Positions 24,705-32,517 of a stretch of 60,528 nucleotides of DNA are shown here, in pieces. The DNA is taken from the NCBI GenBank assembly GCA_910587145.1, contig CAJUMH010000020.1:1-60528 (forward strand). The letters are read 5' to 3'. The stretch is from an uncultured Ruthenibacterium sp. (lineage in GTDB: Bacteria; Bacillota; Clostridia; Oscillospirales; Ruminococcaceae). Below the pieces are notes generated by a model. It searched no databases and was not told the DNA's origin. It saw nothing but the letters and a program-made list of their open reading frames with translations. Numbering within the stretch: position 1 is the stretch's first letter; every line of letters begins with the position of its first letter. The translations under genes and the position numbers were made by a program.

Positions 24705-26486
24705 ATGGTATTTGGCAGGCATATCAACCGATATTATTTTAAATACGCGGGATGGCTGCTTTTGGGGCTTGCCTCTCTCGTTGCCGTGGATTATCTGCAG
24801 CTGGAGATCCCCAAGCTGCAGCGCATGCTCGTCAACGGCATGAACGGCGGCCGCGTGGAGGCAGACGGCCTTGTGCTCGCATTCGATATGGATTTTCTGC
24901 TGGATAGGATCTGCATGCCGATGGCGGGCATTATTTTTGTGATGGTGTGCGGCCGTTTTTTGTGGCGCATCTGCTTTTTTGGCGCCGCGGTGCGGCTGGA
25001 GACCGATCTGCGCAACCGCATGTTCTGCCACGCGAAGGAGCTGAGCCCGGAATATTATCAGGTGAACAAGGTGGGCGATCTGATGAGCCTGTTCACCAAC
25101 GATCTGGACACCGTGCAGGAATGCTTTGGCTGGGGCGTGCTGATGTTTTTCGACGCGCTGCTGCTGGGGATCCTTGCGGTGATGAATATGTGGGCCATGA
25201 GCCGCACACTCACGCTGCTCTCCCTCATTCCCATGGGCTTTCTGCTTGCGGCCGCCACCATGATCGGCAAGCAGATGATGCGCAAATGGGATATCCGGCA
25301 GCAGGCGTTTTCCCGCCTTTCCGATTTTGCGCAGGAGAGTTTTTCCGGCATTGCCGTGATCAAGGCCTTTGTCAAAGAGGCCAGAGAGCTGATGGCCTTC
25401 CAAAAGCTGAATGAAGAAAACGAGGCGGCCAACATCGACCATACGCGTTCCTCCGTGCTGCTGCGCATTTTGGTAACGCTGTTTGTAGAAAGCGTCATCT
25501 GCGTGATTCTGGGCTATGGGGGATATCTGGTGTACCGGGGCAGCTTCAACGCGGGGCAGCTCATCGAATTTATCGGCTATTTCAACGCCATCGTCTGGCC
25601 CATCATGGCCGTCTCGGAGCTTATTGATATGACCTCGCGCGGCAAGGCGTCTTTAAACCGTCTGGGCGAGCTGCTGGACGCGGGCGTTGCCGTAAAAGAC
25701 CGGCCGGGCGCAAGGCCTCTTTCCGCGGTGCGGGGCGAGATCGAATTTCGCGGCCTTACGTTCCGCTATCCGGGCGGCGAGGCAAATGTTCTGCGGGATC
25801 TTTCCGCCACCATCCGCGCCGGGGAGCATGTCGGCATCGTGGGCAGAACGGGTGCGGGCAAAACAGCGCTGGTCGATTTGATCCTGCGCACCTGCAATGT
25901 GCCGGACGGCATGCTGTTTGTAGACGGCATTGATGTCAACGAGATTAGAATACGCGATCTGCGCGCGCAGTGCGCGTATGTGCCGCAGGATAATTTTCTG
26001 TTTTCGGATACCATCGAAAGCAACATCGCCTTCGGCGTGGCGGCGCACACGCGGGCGGATGTGGAAAAGGCGGCAAAGCTCGCGGACGTACATCACAACA
26101 TCGAACAGTTCGGGCAGGGCTACGATACCGTTTTGGGCGAGCGCGGCGTTACGGTCTCGGGCGGGCAGCGCCAGCGCATCTCCATTGCCCGCGCGCTGAT
26201 GAAGGACGCGCCCATTTTGATTTTGGACGATTCCGTATCCGCTGTGGATACCAAAACCGAGGCCGTGATCCTGGAAAACCTGCGCATGGCCCGGCAGGGG
26301 AAAACCACGATCCTCATTGCCCACCGGGTAACGACGATCGAAAAGATGGACCAGATCCTTTTTCTGGAGGACGGCAGGCTGGCGGCGGCGGGCACGCACG
26401 CCGCGCTGTATGCCTGCTGCCCGGAATACCGTAAAATGGTGGATCTGCAAAGGCTGGAGGAGGAAGGGGGCGAGCCCGATGCGTGA
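24705..26486 (+). CDS. ABC exporter half-transporter, subunit 1 (degenerate ATP site)
   Basis: 593 residues: a six-helix ABC exporter membrane domain (1-310), then an ATPase domain with Walker A GRTGAGKTA, signature VSGGQRQR, Walker B ILILDDSVSAVD and switch His in IAHRVTT. The residue after the Walker B Asp is Asp, not the catalytic Glu, the hallmark of the degenerate subunit of heterodimeric exporters such as BmrCD or LmrCD. ATG after AAGGAGAG. The next gene overlaps its end by 8 bases, so the two subunits are translationally coupled. Substrate unknown (drug, lipid or peptide). Confidence 0.93.
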   Translation: MVFGRHINRYYFKYAGWLLLGLASLVAVDYLQLEIPKLQRMLVNGMNGGRVEADGLVLAFDMDFLLDRICMPMAGIIFVMVCGRFLWRICFFGAAVRLETDLRNRMFCHAKELSPEYYQVNKVGDLMSLFTNDLDTVQECFGWGVLMFFDALLLGILAVMNMWAMSRTLTLLSLIPMGFLLAAATMIGKQMMRKWDIRQQAFSRLSDFAQESFSGIAVIKAFVKEARELMAFQKLNEENEAANIDHTRSSVLLRILVTLFVESVICVILGYGGYLVYRGSFNAGQLIEFIGYFNAIVWPIMAVSELIDMTSRGKASLNRLGELLDAGVAVKDRPGARPLSAVRGEIEFRGLTFRYPGGEANVLRDLSATIRAGEHVGIVGRTGAGKTALVDLILRTCNVPDGMLFVDGIDVNEIRIRDLRAQCAYVPQDNFLFSDTIESNIAFGVAAHTRADVEKAAKLADVHHNIEQFGQGYDTVLGERGVTVSGGQRQRISIARALMKDAPILILDDSVSAVDTKTEAVILENLRMARQGKTTILIAHRVTTIEKMDQILFLEDGRLAAAGTHAALYACCPEYRKMVDLQRLEEEGGEPDA

Positions 26487-28365
26487 ATATCTGCCGCTGC
26501 TGCTTGTGGGCGCCGTGATCGGCGCCTTCGCCATCGTCTTTTTGCTGGCCGGCGCCGCGCTCCGAAAAACGCGCGAAACGCTTGATACCGAACGAAAAAT
26601 GTCGGACGCAGAGATTGTTCGCCGTCTGCTGGGCTATGCGCGGCCCTATCGGAAAAGCTTCGTGCTGGTATTTTTTATTATGCTGGCATCCATTGTATAC
26701 GATCTGGTCTCCCCGCTCATCATTGGACAGATTCAGGGGCTTATCCGGCAGGAGTTTCTGCTGAGCCGGCTCTATGCCATGGTGGGCGGATACGCGGCCA
26801 TCCTGCTGGTATCCATGGTGTGCACCTATCTGCAGGCCATGATCCTGCAAAAAACCGGCCAGAAGATTCTGTCCCGGATCCGCCTCGATGTGTTTACCCA
26901 CATCGAAACGCTCAGCCACGCGCAGCTGAACGAGATCCCGGTGGGCAAGCTCGTTACGCGCGTTTCAAACGATCCCAACGCCATTTCGTTTCTGTTTACC
27001 AACATTCTTGTCACGCTGGCCAAAAACGCCATGGTGGTGGTGGGCGTGCTGGGCGCGATGCTGATGCTGAATTACGCGCTGGCCCTGATGGTGCTGTGCT
27101 TTGTGCCCTTTGTGGTGCTGTTTACGGTGGTCTTTCGAAAATTTTCCCGCCGGGCGCACCGCATGGTGAACGACGCCACCACCGAGATCAACACCTATCT
27201 TTCCGAAAACCTCTCCGGCATGAAGCTCACGCAGATCTTTAACCGCGAAGAACAGAAGTACAGCGATTTTCTGGCGCGCAGCCAAGCGCTGCAAAAGGCG
27301 CGGATGAACCGCATCTTTGTGTTCGGCGTTTTTCAGCCGATGGTGTATCTGCTGTATATCTCCTCGAACCTGTGTCTGTTTTATCTGGGGGCGAAGGGCT
27401 ATATTCAGGATCTGCACTATCTTGGCCAGGTGATCGACAGCAGTGTTCTGGTGGCCTTTTACATGTATATCTCCCGGTTTTTTGGCCCCATTCAAACGCT
27501 TGCCGAGCAGTTCGATATGCTGCAGCGCTCGTTTGCCGCGGCGGAAAAGATCTTTACCGTTCTGGATATGACCCCCGAGCTTGCAGACGCGCCGGACGCC
27601 GTCGAGCTTCCGGTGCTGCGGGGCGAAATTGAATTTCGGGACGTATGGTTCTGCTATGAGCCGGGGGAATGGGTGCTGAAGGGCGTTTCCTTCCATGTAT
27701 CGCCGCGGCAGACGGTGGCCTTTGTGGGCTCCACCGGCTCGGGCAAAACCACGATCCTCAGCTTAATCTGCCGCAATTACGATATCCAGAAGGGGCAGAT
27801 CCTCATCGACGGCATCGACATCCGCAAGATTAAGATCGCTTCTCTGCGCCGGCACTTCGGCCAGATGCTGCAGGATGTGTTTCTGTTTTCCGGCAGCGTC
27901 CGCAGCAACATTTTGCTGCGCAAGGAGGGCGTATCGGACGAAGCGGTGTGGGAGGCCTGCCGCTACGTAAACGCGGAGCCGTTCCTCCGCCGGCTGGAAA
28001 ACGGCTTGGACGAGGTAGTGCGCGAGCGGGGCAACAATTTTTCGGCCGGGCAGCGCCAGCTGCTCTCGTTTGCGCGCACCGTCATTCACAGGCCCTCCGT
28101 CATGATTTTGGACGAGGCCACGGCCAATATTGATACCGAAACCGAGCTGCTCATTCAGGACAGTTTGGAAAAGATGAAAAACATCGGCACGATGCTCATC
28201 GTTGCGCACCGGCTCTCCACCGTTCAGCGCGCGGACAACATTATTTTGCTCTCTCACGGCCGCATCGTAGAGCAGGGCAGCCACCAGCAGCTGCTGCACC
28301 AGAGGGGCCGGTATTATCAGCTGTATACGCTGCAGTATCATCAGCAGCAGCTGCAAAACGGATAG
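26479..28365 (+). CDS. ABC exporter half-transporter, subunit 2 (catalytic ATP site)
   Basis: 628 residues from ATG 26479, which overlaps the stop of subunit 1 (ATGCGTGA). One extra N-terminal helix (LLLVGAVIGAFAIVFLLAGA) precedes the six-helix exporter domain. ATPase motifs: Walker A GSTGSGKTT, signature FSAGQRQL, Walker B VMILDEATANID with the catalytic Glu, and His in VAHRLST. Its signature is altered (SAGQ for SGGQ), and that signature faces the degenerate Walker B of subunit 1. The pair therefore has one active site and one dead site, as expected for a heterodimer. Confidence 0.93.
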   Translation: MREYLPLLLVGAVIGAFAIVFLLAGAALRKTRETLDTERKMSDAEIVRRLLGYARPYRKSFVLVFFIMLASIVYDLVSPLIIGQIQGLIRQEFLLSRLYAMVGGYAAILLVSMVCTYLQAMILQKTGQKILSRIRLDVFTHIETLSHAQLNEIPVGKLVTRVSNDPNAISFLFTNILVTLAKNAMVVVGVLGAMLMLNYALALMVLCFVPFVVLFTVVFRKFSRRAHRMVNDATTEINTYLSENLSGMKLTQIFNREEQKYSDFLARSQALQKARMNRIFVFGVFQPMVYLLYISSNLCLFYLGAKGYIQDLHYLGQVIDSSVLVAFYMYISRFFGPIQTLAEQFDMLQRSFAAAEKIFTVLDMTPELADAPDAVELPVLRGEIEFRDVWFCYEPGEWVLKGVSFHVSPRQTVAFVGSTGSGKTTILSLICRNYDIQKGQILIDGIDIRKIKIASLRRHFGQMLQDVFLFSGSVRSNILLRKEGVSDEAVWEACRYVNAEPFLRRLENGLDEVVRERGNNFSAGQRQLLSFARTVIHRPSVMILDEATANIDTETELLIQDSLEKMKNIGTMLIVAHRLSTVQRADNIILLSHGRIVEQGSHQQLLHQRGRYYQLYTLQYHQQQLQNG

Positions 28366-28439
28366 ATCGGCCGGGTTTGCAGACGTCCGCAAAGAAAGGC
28401 CGCTGCAGGCTGCTGCCGCGCAAACGGCCGCGGAATGCG

Positions 28440-28690
28440 GGAGCGGGCAGAAGATCCGGCAAAAGGCTCGGCGCCGGCGGGGCCTTGGCCTCCGCCATCA
28501 GGCTGTCAAGCCCCGGATTGGAATAGCCGATATCGTTGCAGGGGCTGTCGGATCTTCTCGAATGGGAGGCCGTCCGCCGGAGACGGGGTGTTGCAGGTGA
28601 TGATGCCGTTTACCGAATCCATAACCGGGGCGGAGTGGATCTGGAAGACCTCGGCGGGGAAGTGGAACCGAACCGGCAGAACCGCACAAT
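28440..28690 (-). pseudogene. Remnant of a peptide-binding (SBP_bac_5, OppA-like) lipoprotein gene
   Basis: On the minus strand, broken frames give NDIGYSNPGLDSLMAEAKA (about 28480-28540). This closely matches the GYSNPExDALxxEAxA motif near the C-terminus of oligopeptide-binding proteins. An adjoining frame (ITCNTPSPADGLPFEKIRQ) stops just beyond it. No start, no full domain and at least one frameshift are seen. It suggests an opp/dpp-type transporter once stood here. Confidence 0.45.
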
Positions 28691-28697
28691 AGAAAAT

Positions 28698-28745
28698 CCC
28701 CCCTGATGCGGGATCCTCACTGCATCAAGGGGGAACTTTTTCTGT
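28698..28745 (+). terminator. Hairpin terminator with the shared loop sequence
   Basis: CCCCCCTGATGC pairs with GCATCAAGGGGG (one mismatch), then AACTTTTT. The loop contains GGATCCTCACTGCA (28711-28724), identical to that at 9899-9912. Confidence 0.75.
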
Positions 28746-28763
28746 GTTTTTTTACCGCGCCTT

Positions 28764-29381
28764 TTACGGCTGATCGTCGGCCCAGGCCGGCTTCGGCTCC
28801 GCGGGCGTTTCTTCCGCCGGTTCGGGCTCCTCGGCGGTCTCGGGCTGCTGCGCGGCCTGCGGCTCGCCAGCTGTTTCAAGGCCTTCCGCGCCGGCCTGTG
28901 TTTCGGCCGCTTCCTCGGCCGCCTCAAGGGCTTCGTCCTCTTCTTCGGCAAACAGCTCCTCGTCCGCCTCGCCCATGCCGGCAACGGTTTCCTTCACGCG
29001 GGCCAGCACGTCCTGCGCGCCGTCCTTCAGGCGTTCCACGGCAGCGGGCGCTTCCTCGGCCACATAGCCGGCCACCGCCGTTCCGGCGTCCACAATGGCG
29101 CTGCCCGCGCCGTGCAGCGCGTCCTTCAGGCCTTCGGTATTCACACCCGCTTTTTCGGCCGCGCCGCGCACCTTCGCGCCTGCCTCGTTCAGCACATCAC
29201 CCGCCGCGCGCGCCAAATCGCCCAGCGCCGACCCGGCCGGCACCTCCTCCGGCTCCTCGCCGGCCGCCGCCGCCTCGATGTCCAGTTCTTTATTTTCCTC
29301 ATATTTCCGGGCAACCTTCACAGCGGCGAAAGCGGCGCCCGCCGTTGCTGCCAGACCTAACAATCCTTTGACCAATCCCAT
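28764..29381 (-). CDS. Acidic, Ala/Glu-rich protein with an N-terminal membrane helix
   Basis: 205 residues. Residues 1-22 (MGLVKGLLGLAATAGAAFAA) are a small-residue-rich hydrophobic helix. A short basic stretch (VKVARKYEE) follows, then amphipathic Ala-rich repeats (DLARAAGDVLNEAGAKVRGA, GLKDALHGAGSAIVDAGTAV) and a very acidic Pro/Glu tail. The layout recalls YtxH-type stress or envelope proteins, but no family can be assigned. ATG with GGAG upstream; promoter at 29489-29517. Monocistronic. Confidence 0.7.
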   Translation of the reverse strand: MGLVKGLLGLAATAGAAFAAVKVARKYEENKELDIEAAAAGEEPEEVPAGSALGDLARAAGDVLNEAGAKVRGAAEKAGVNTEGLKDALHGAGSAIVDAGTAVAGYVAEEAPAAVERLKDGAQDVLARVKETVAGMGEADEELFAEEEDEALEAAEEAAETQAGAEGLETAGEPQAAQQPETAEEPEPAEETPAEPKPAWADDQP

Positions 29382-29488
29382 TTTGATTCACTCCTTTTTT
29401 CAATTTTCGTTTCGACAAAGCACAGGCCGCAGCCTGCCGGAAAGGGGCTGTCCCACCGCGCGCCGCGGATTTGACGCTCCTTTGCTTT

Positions 29489-29517
29489 ATTATAAAAGGT
29501 ATGCGGCAATTTGCCAA
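29489..29517 (-). promoter_or_regulatory. Sigma-A promoter of the acidic membrane-anchored protein
   Basis: Minus strand TTGGCA (29517-29512), 17 bp, TATAAT (29494-29489); leader about 100 nt. The rest of the 29382-29752 gap shows no gene. Confidence 0.8.
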
Positions 29518-29752
29518 GTGTTTCCGGCGCTTGTTACAAAAAATTTTCATTTTGCGGCGTCCATTTTTTGTCCAGCCTTGTTTGTATGCACGGATCTGTG
29601 CCGGGCATGCAGACGCCTGTGCAGAAAAACGGGCAGTTTTGAGGGGAAAGGGCGGAAACGGCAAAACGGTGTAAGAAACGGGCAAGGCTTGTTTTGAACA
29701 GGGTGAAGTCCGTTCCGACGTGCATTCGGTGTTCCTCAGGCGGCAGTCTCTC

Positions 29753-30742
29753 TTACTTCCACTTCAAAAAGCGCGCCGCCCGGTAGCCGATATAGCGAAA
29801 CGTATCGACGCAGAGCCACAGCTCGATCAAAGCATAATGCGGCAAATTGCGCCAGCGGAATTTCGGCTTTTGCAGCGTGGGCAGTATGCGCAGCGCCTCT
29901 TTTGCACCCTGCCAATAGGGCTCTGCAAAGCCGCGCAGGCTGAACACCAGAATTTTCAGCAGATACCCGAGGGTCAGCGGCAGAAGGTTCAGCGCAAGCA
30001 TGCCCAGCGGCATATTTTTATACGGCAGCAAAATGCTGTTGCGGCCGCTTTGTACGCTTTTAAAATCGTTATAGCGCACCGCACCCGTTGTGGCCCCGCA
30101 GATATGGTAGCACCTCGCGGCCGGGCAGTACAGATTTTTGTATCCCAGACTGTTGGCGCGCCAGCTGATATCCACATCCTCAAAATAGGCGAAAAAGCTT
30201 TCGTCGAACAGGCCGATCTCGTCTAAAACGCTTTTGCGGTACAGGCTTGCGCCGCCGCAGGCGGAAAAAATGCGCCGTGGCTTTGTATAGCGCCGCCAGC
30301 AGCGCCCGTCGCCGCGCTTGCAGGCCCAGCCGAACACGGTAACGTAATCGCCCGCGTCGTCGCAGATCTCGCGCTCGAAATGGCGGATCATCAGGCTTTG
30401 TACCGCAAAGGCGCGCGGCTCGGCCCGCGCCGCCGCGATCAGGTGTGCCAGCCAGTCCGGCTCGGCAAAGGCATCGTTGTTGAACAGCACCACATATTCG
30501 CCCCGCGCCATGCGGATGCCGGTATTTACGGCGGCGGAAAAGCCCGTGTTTGTTTCGTTTTCCACCAGCGTATAGCGCTCACGGCCCACATATTCCCGCG
30601 CGATGGCAAGGCTCTCGTCCTCGGAGCCGTTGTCGATGACGATCAGCTCAAAATCCTGCTCGGTCTGCGCCCAGACAGATTCTATGGAATCGCGCAGCCA
30701 GCCCGCGCCGTTCAGATTCGGGATCACAACCGTTGCTTTCAT
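29753..30742 (-). CDS. Family 2 glycosyltransferase (rhamnosyltransferase-like)
   Basis: 329 residues from ATG 30742 after AAAGGAG. GT-A fold motifs: VVIPNLNGAGWLRDSIESVW, IVIDNGSEDES, NTGFSAAVNTGI, FNNDAF (the metal-binding position), CGGASLYRK and FFAYFEDVDISWR. A hydrophobic C-terminal stretch (LGMLALNLLPLTLGYLLKIL) suggests membrane association. It resembles transferases of cell-wall or extracellular polysaccharide synthesis. It stands alone and divergent from the HAD gene. Confidence 0.9.
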   Translation of the reverse strand: MKATVVIPNLNGAGWLRDSIESVWAQTEQDFELIVIDNGSEDESLAIAREYVGRERYTLVENETNTGFSAAVNTGIRMARGEYVVLFNNDAFAEPDWLAHLIAAARAEPRAFAVQSLMIRHFEREICDDAGDYVTVFGWACKRGDGRCWRRYTKPRRIFSACGGASLYRKSVLDEIGLFDESFFAYFEDVDISWRANSLGYKNLYCPAARCYHICGATTGAVRYNDFKSVQSGRNSILLPYKNMPLGMLALNLLPLTLGYLLKILVFSLRGFAEPYWQGAKEALRILPTLQKPKFRWRNLPHYALIELWLCVDTFRYIGYRAARFLKWK

Positions 30743-30753
30743 TGCTTTCTCCT

Positions 30754-30782
30754 TTGCCAAATGCTCTGCGGCGTGGTATACT
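30754..30782 (+). promoter_or_regulatory. Sigma-A promoter of the HAD/sirtuin pair
   Basis: TTGCCA (30754-30759), 17 bp, TATACT (30777-30782), 84 bp before the HAD start. Its -35 overlaps the leader of the divergent glycosyltransferase gene. Confidence 0.75.
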
Positions 30783-30866
30783 GATGGCAGAAGTGCGCTG
30801 CCCCGCAAAGAGCCGTTTTGCATGCGCAGGCTCCGGGGCATACTTTTTGCAAAGGAGCCGTTTTAC

Positions 30867-31673
30867 ATGATGGATATCACACGCACAAAGCTGTTTTTGC
30901 TGGATATGGACGGGACATTTTATCTGGGCGAAGACCTCTTGCCCGGCGCGCTGGAATTTTTGGCGCTGTGCCGCCGCAGCGGCCGGCAGTTTGCGTTTTT
31001 AACAAACAATTCCTCGCGCGGCAAGGCGGACTATGTGGCGCGCCTGCGGGGCTTTGGCGCGGATATTGCCGAACGGGACGTATTTACGTCTGCCGACGCA
31101 ACGCTGCTGTATCTGGCCGAGCACGGCTTTTCCAAGGAGGTGCTGCTCATTGGCACGCCCAGCCTGGAGGCGCAGTTTCGCGAGGCCGGCTATACGGTGC
31201 GCGCCAAAGCGCCGCAGGCCGTAGTGCTGGGCTTTGATACGACCCTCACCTACGAAAAGCTGACGCTGCTGTGCAGCGCGGTGCGCGCGGGGCTGCCGTA
31301 TATTGCCACGCACCCGGATCTGAATTGCCCGGTGGCGGGCGGCTTTCTCCCCGATATCGGCGCGGTGATCGCGTTTGTAAAGGCCAGCACCGGGCGCGGG
31401 CCGGACGCTGTAATCGGCAAGCCGAACGCCTATATCGCGCGGGCTGCCGCGCAAAAGTACGGCGTTGCGCCGCAGGAGATGTGCATGGTGGGCGACCGGC
31501 TGTATACCGATATCGCGCTGGGCGCGTGCGGCTGCAGCACGGTGCTGGTGCTGTGCGGCGAGACCACGCGCGCGGATCTTGCCGCCGGCAGCATCGTGCC
31601 CGATTGGGTGTGTGCCGATCTGGCCGAGCTGGGCCAAAGGCTCGGCGCGGGCCGTATGGAGCAGGAGCGATAG
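30867..31673 (+). CDS. HAD-superfamily IIA (NagD-like) phosphatase
   Basis: 268 residues from ATG 30867 with AAAGGAG 9 bases upstream. HAD motifs: LLDMDGTFYLGEDLLPGA (nucleophile Asp), FLTNNSSRGK (motif II), IGKPNAYI (Lys) and MVGDRLYTDI (motif IV). The C2-type cap between motifs II and III places it in subfamily IIA with NagD/AraL sugar-phosphate and nucleotide phosphatases. Substrate not deducible. It probably shares a transcript with the sirtuin gene 99 bp downstream. Confidence 0.92.
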   Translation: MMDITRTKLFLLDMDGTFYLGEDLLPGALEFLALCRRSGRQFAFLTNNSSRGKADYVARLRGFGADIAERDVFTSADATLLYLAEHGFSKEVLLIGTPSLEAQFREAGYTVRAKAPQAVVLGFDTTLTYEKLTLLCSAVRAGLPYIATHPDLNCPVAGGFLPDIGAVIAFVKASTGRGPDAVIGKPNAYIARAAAQKYGVAPQEMCMVGDRLYTDIALGACGCSTVLVLCGETTRADLAAGSIVPDWVCADLAELGQRLGAGRMEQER

Positions 31674-31772
31674 CGCCCAAAGGCGGGCCGCCCGCAGCGT
31701 TTGTTTTCCTGTGCGGCCACGTTTGTTTTTTATGCGGCCACGCAGCCGCTTGCAGGAAAGGAGTGCCCTTGA

Positions 31773-32480
31773 ATGGATACACGTTTACAAAAACTGATTG
31801 ACGCCCATCACAGCATCGTATTTTTCGGCGGGGCAGGGGTATCGTGCGAGAGCGGCATCCCGGATTTTCGCAGCACAGACGGGCTGTATCATCAAACCTG
31901 GCGTCATCCGCCGGAAGAGATTTTGTCGCACCGCTTTTTTGAGGAACAGCCGGAGGAATTTTTTCGCTTTTACCGCGAAAAAATGCTCTATCCAGCGGCA
32001 AAGCCCAACGCCGCGCATCGCGCTTTGGCGCGGTGGGAGCAGGCCGGCAGGCTGCGCGCCGTGGTAACGCAGAACATCGACGGACTGCATCAGGCGGCGG
32101 GCAGCAAAAACGTGCTGGAGCTGCACGGCAGCGTACACCGCAACCACTGCACGCGCTGCGGCGCGTTTTATGCGCTGGACAGGATCCTGTGCACGGACGG
32201 CGTGCCGCGCTGCACATGCGGCGGCATCATTAAGCCGGACGTTGTGCTGTACGAGGAAGCGCTGGACGGCGCCACAATGGACACCGCCCTGCAGGCCATC
32301 CGCGCGGCAGATCTGCTGATCGTGGGCGGCACCTCGCTGAACGTTTATCCCGCCGCCGGGCTGCTGCGCTTTTTTGCAGGCGACACGCTGGTGGTGATTA
32401 ACAAAACGCCCACCCCCGCCGACCGCAGCGCGGATCTTGTCATTCAGGACGCCATCGGCGAGGTGTTACGGGATCTGTAA
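31773..32480 (+). CDS. cobB: NAD-dependent protein deacylase (sirtuin)
   Basis: 235 residues, the standard bacterial size. GAGVSCESGIPDFRSTDGLY binds NAD. TQNIDGLHQAAG and the catalytic His in LELHGSVH follow. Four zinc cysteines are in HCTRCGAF and PRCTCGG. GGTSLNVYPAAGLL and VINKTPTPADR close the Rossmann fold. It removes acetyl or other acyl groups from lysines, regulating for example acyl-CoA synthetases. Start: ATG after GGAAAGGAG. Convergent with secA; both stop codons lie in one hairpin (32477-32517). Confidence 0.94.
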   Translation: MDTRLQKLIDAHHSIVFFGGAGVSCESGIPDFRSTDGLYHQTWRHPPEEILSHRFFEEQPEEFFRFYREKMLYPAAKPNAAHRALARWEQAGRLRAVVTQNIDGLHQAAGSKNVLELHGSVHRNHCTRCGAFYALDRILCTDGVPRCTCGGIIKPDVVLYEEALDGATMDTALQAIRAADLLIVGGTSLNVYPAAGLLRFFAGDTLVVINKTPTPADRSADLVIQDAIGEVLRDL

Positions 32481-32517
32481 CGCGCGGGGTTCCTCCTTGC
32501 CGCGCGCGGAGCGTTAC
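32477..32517. terminator. GC-rich hairpin embedding both convergent stop codons
   Basis: GTAACG with CGTTAC, extended by CGCGCGGGG/CCGCGCGCGG, forms a long imperfect stem. The cobB TAA (32478-32480) is in one arm and the secA TAA (complement of 32514-32516) in the other. There is no T-tract. Confidence 0.45.

Noticed and set aside
24490..24843. Small open frames between the GH3 and ABC genes
   Set aside because: They have poor starts and overlap the exporter promoter and start.
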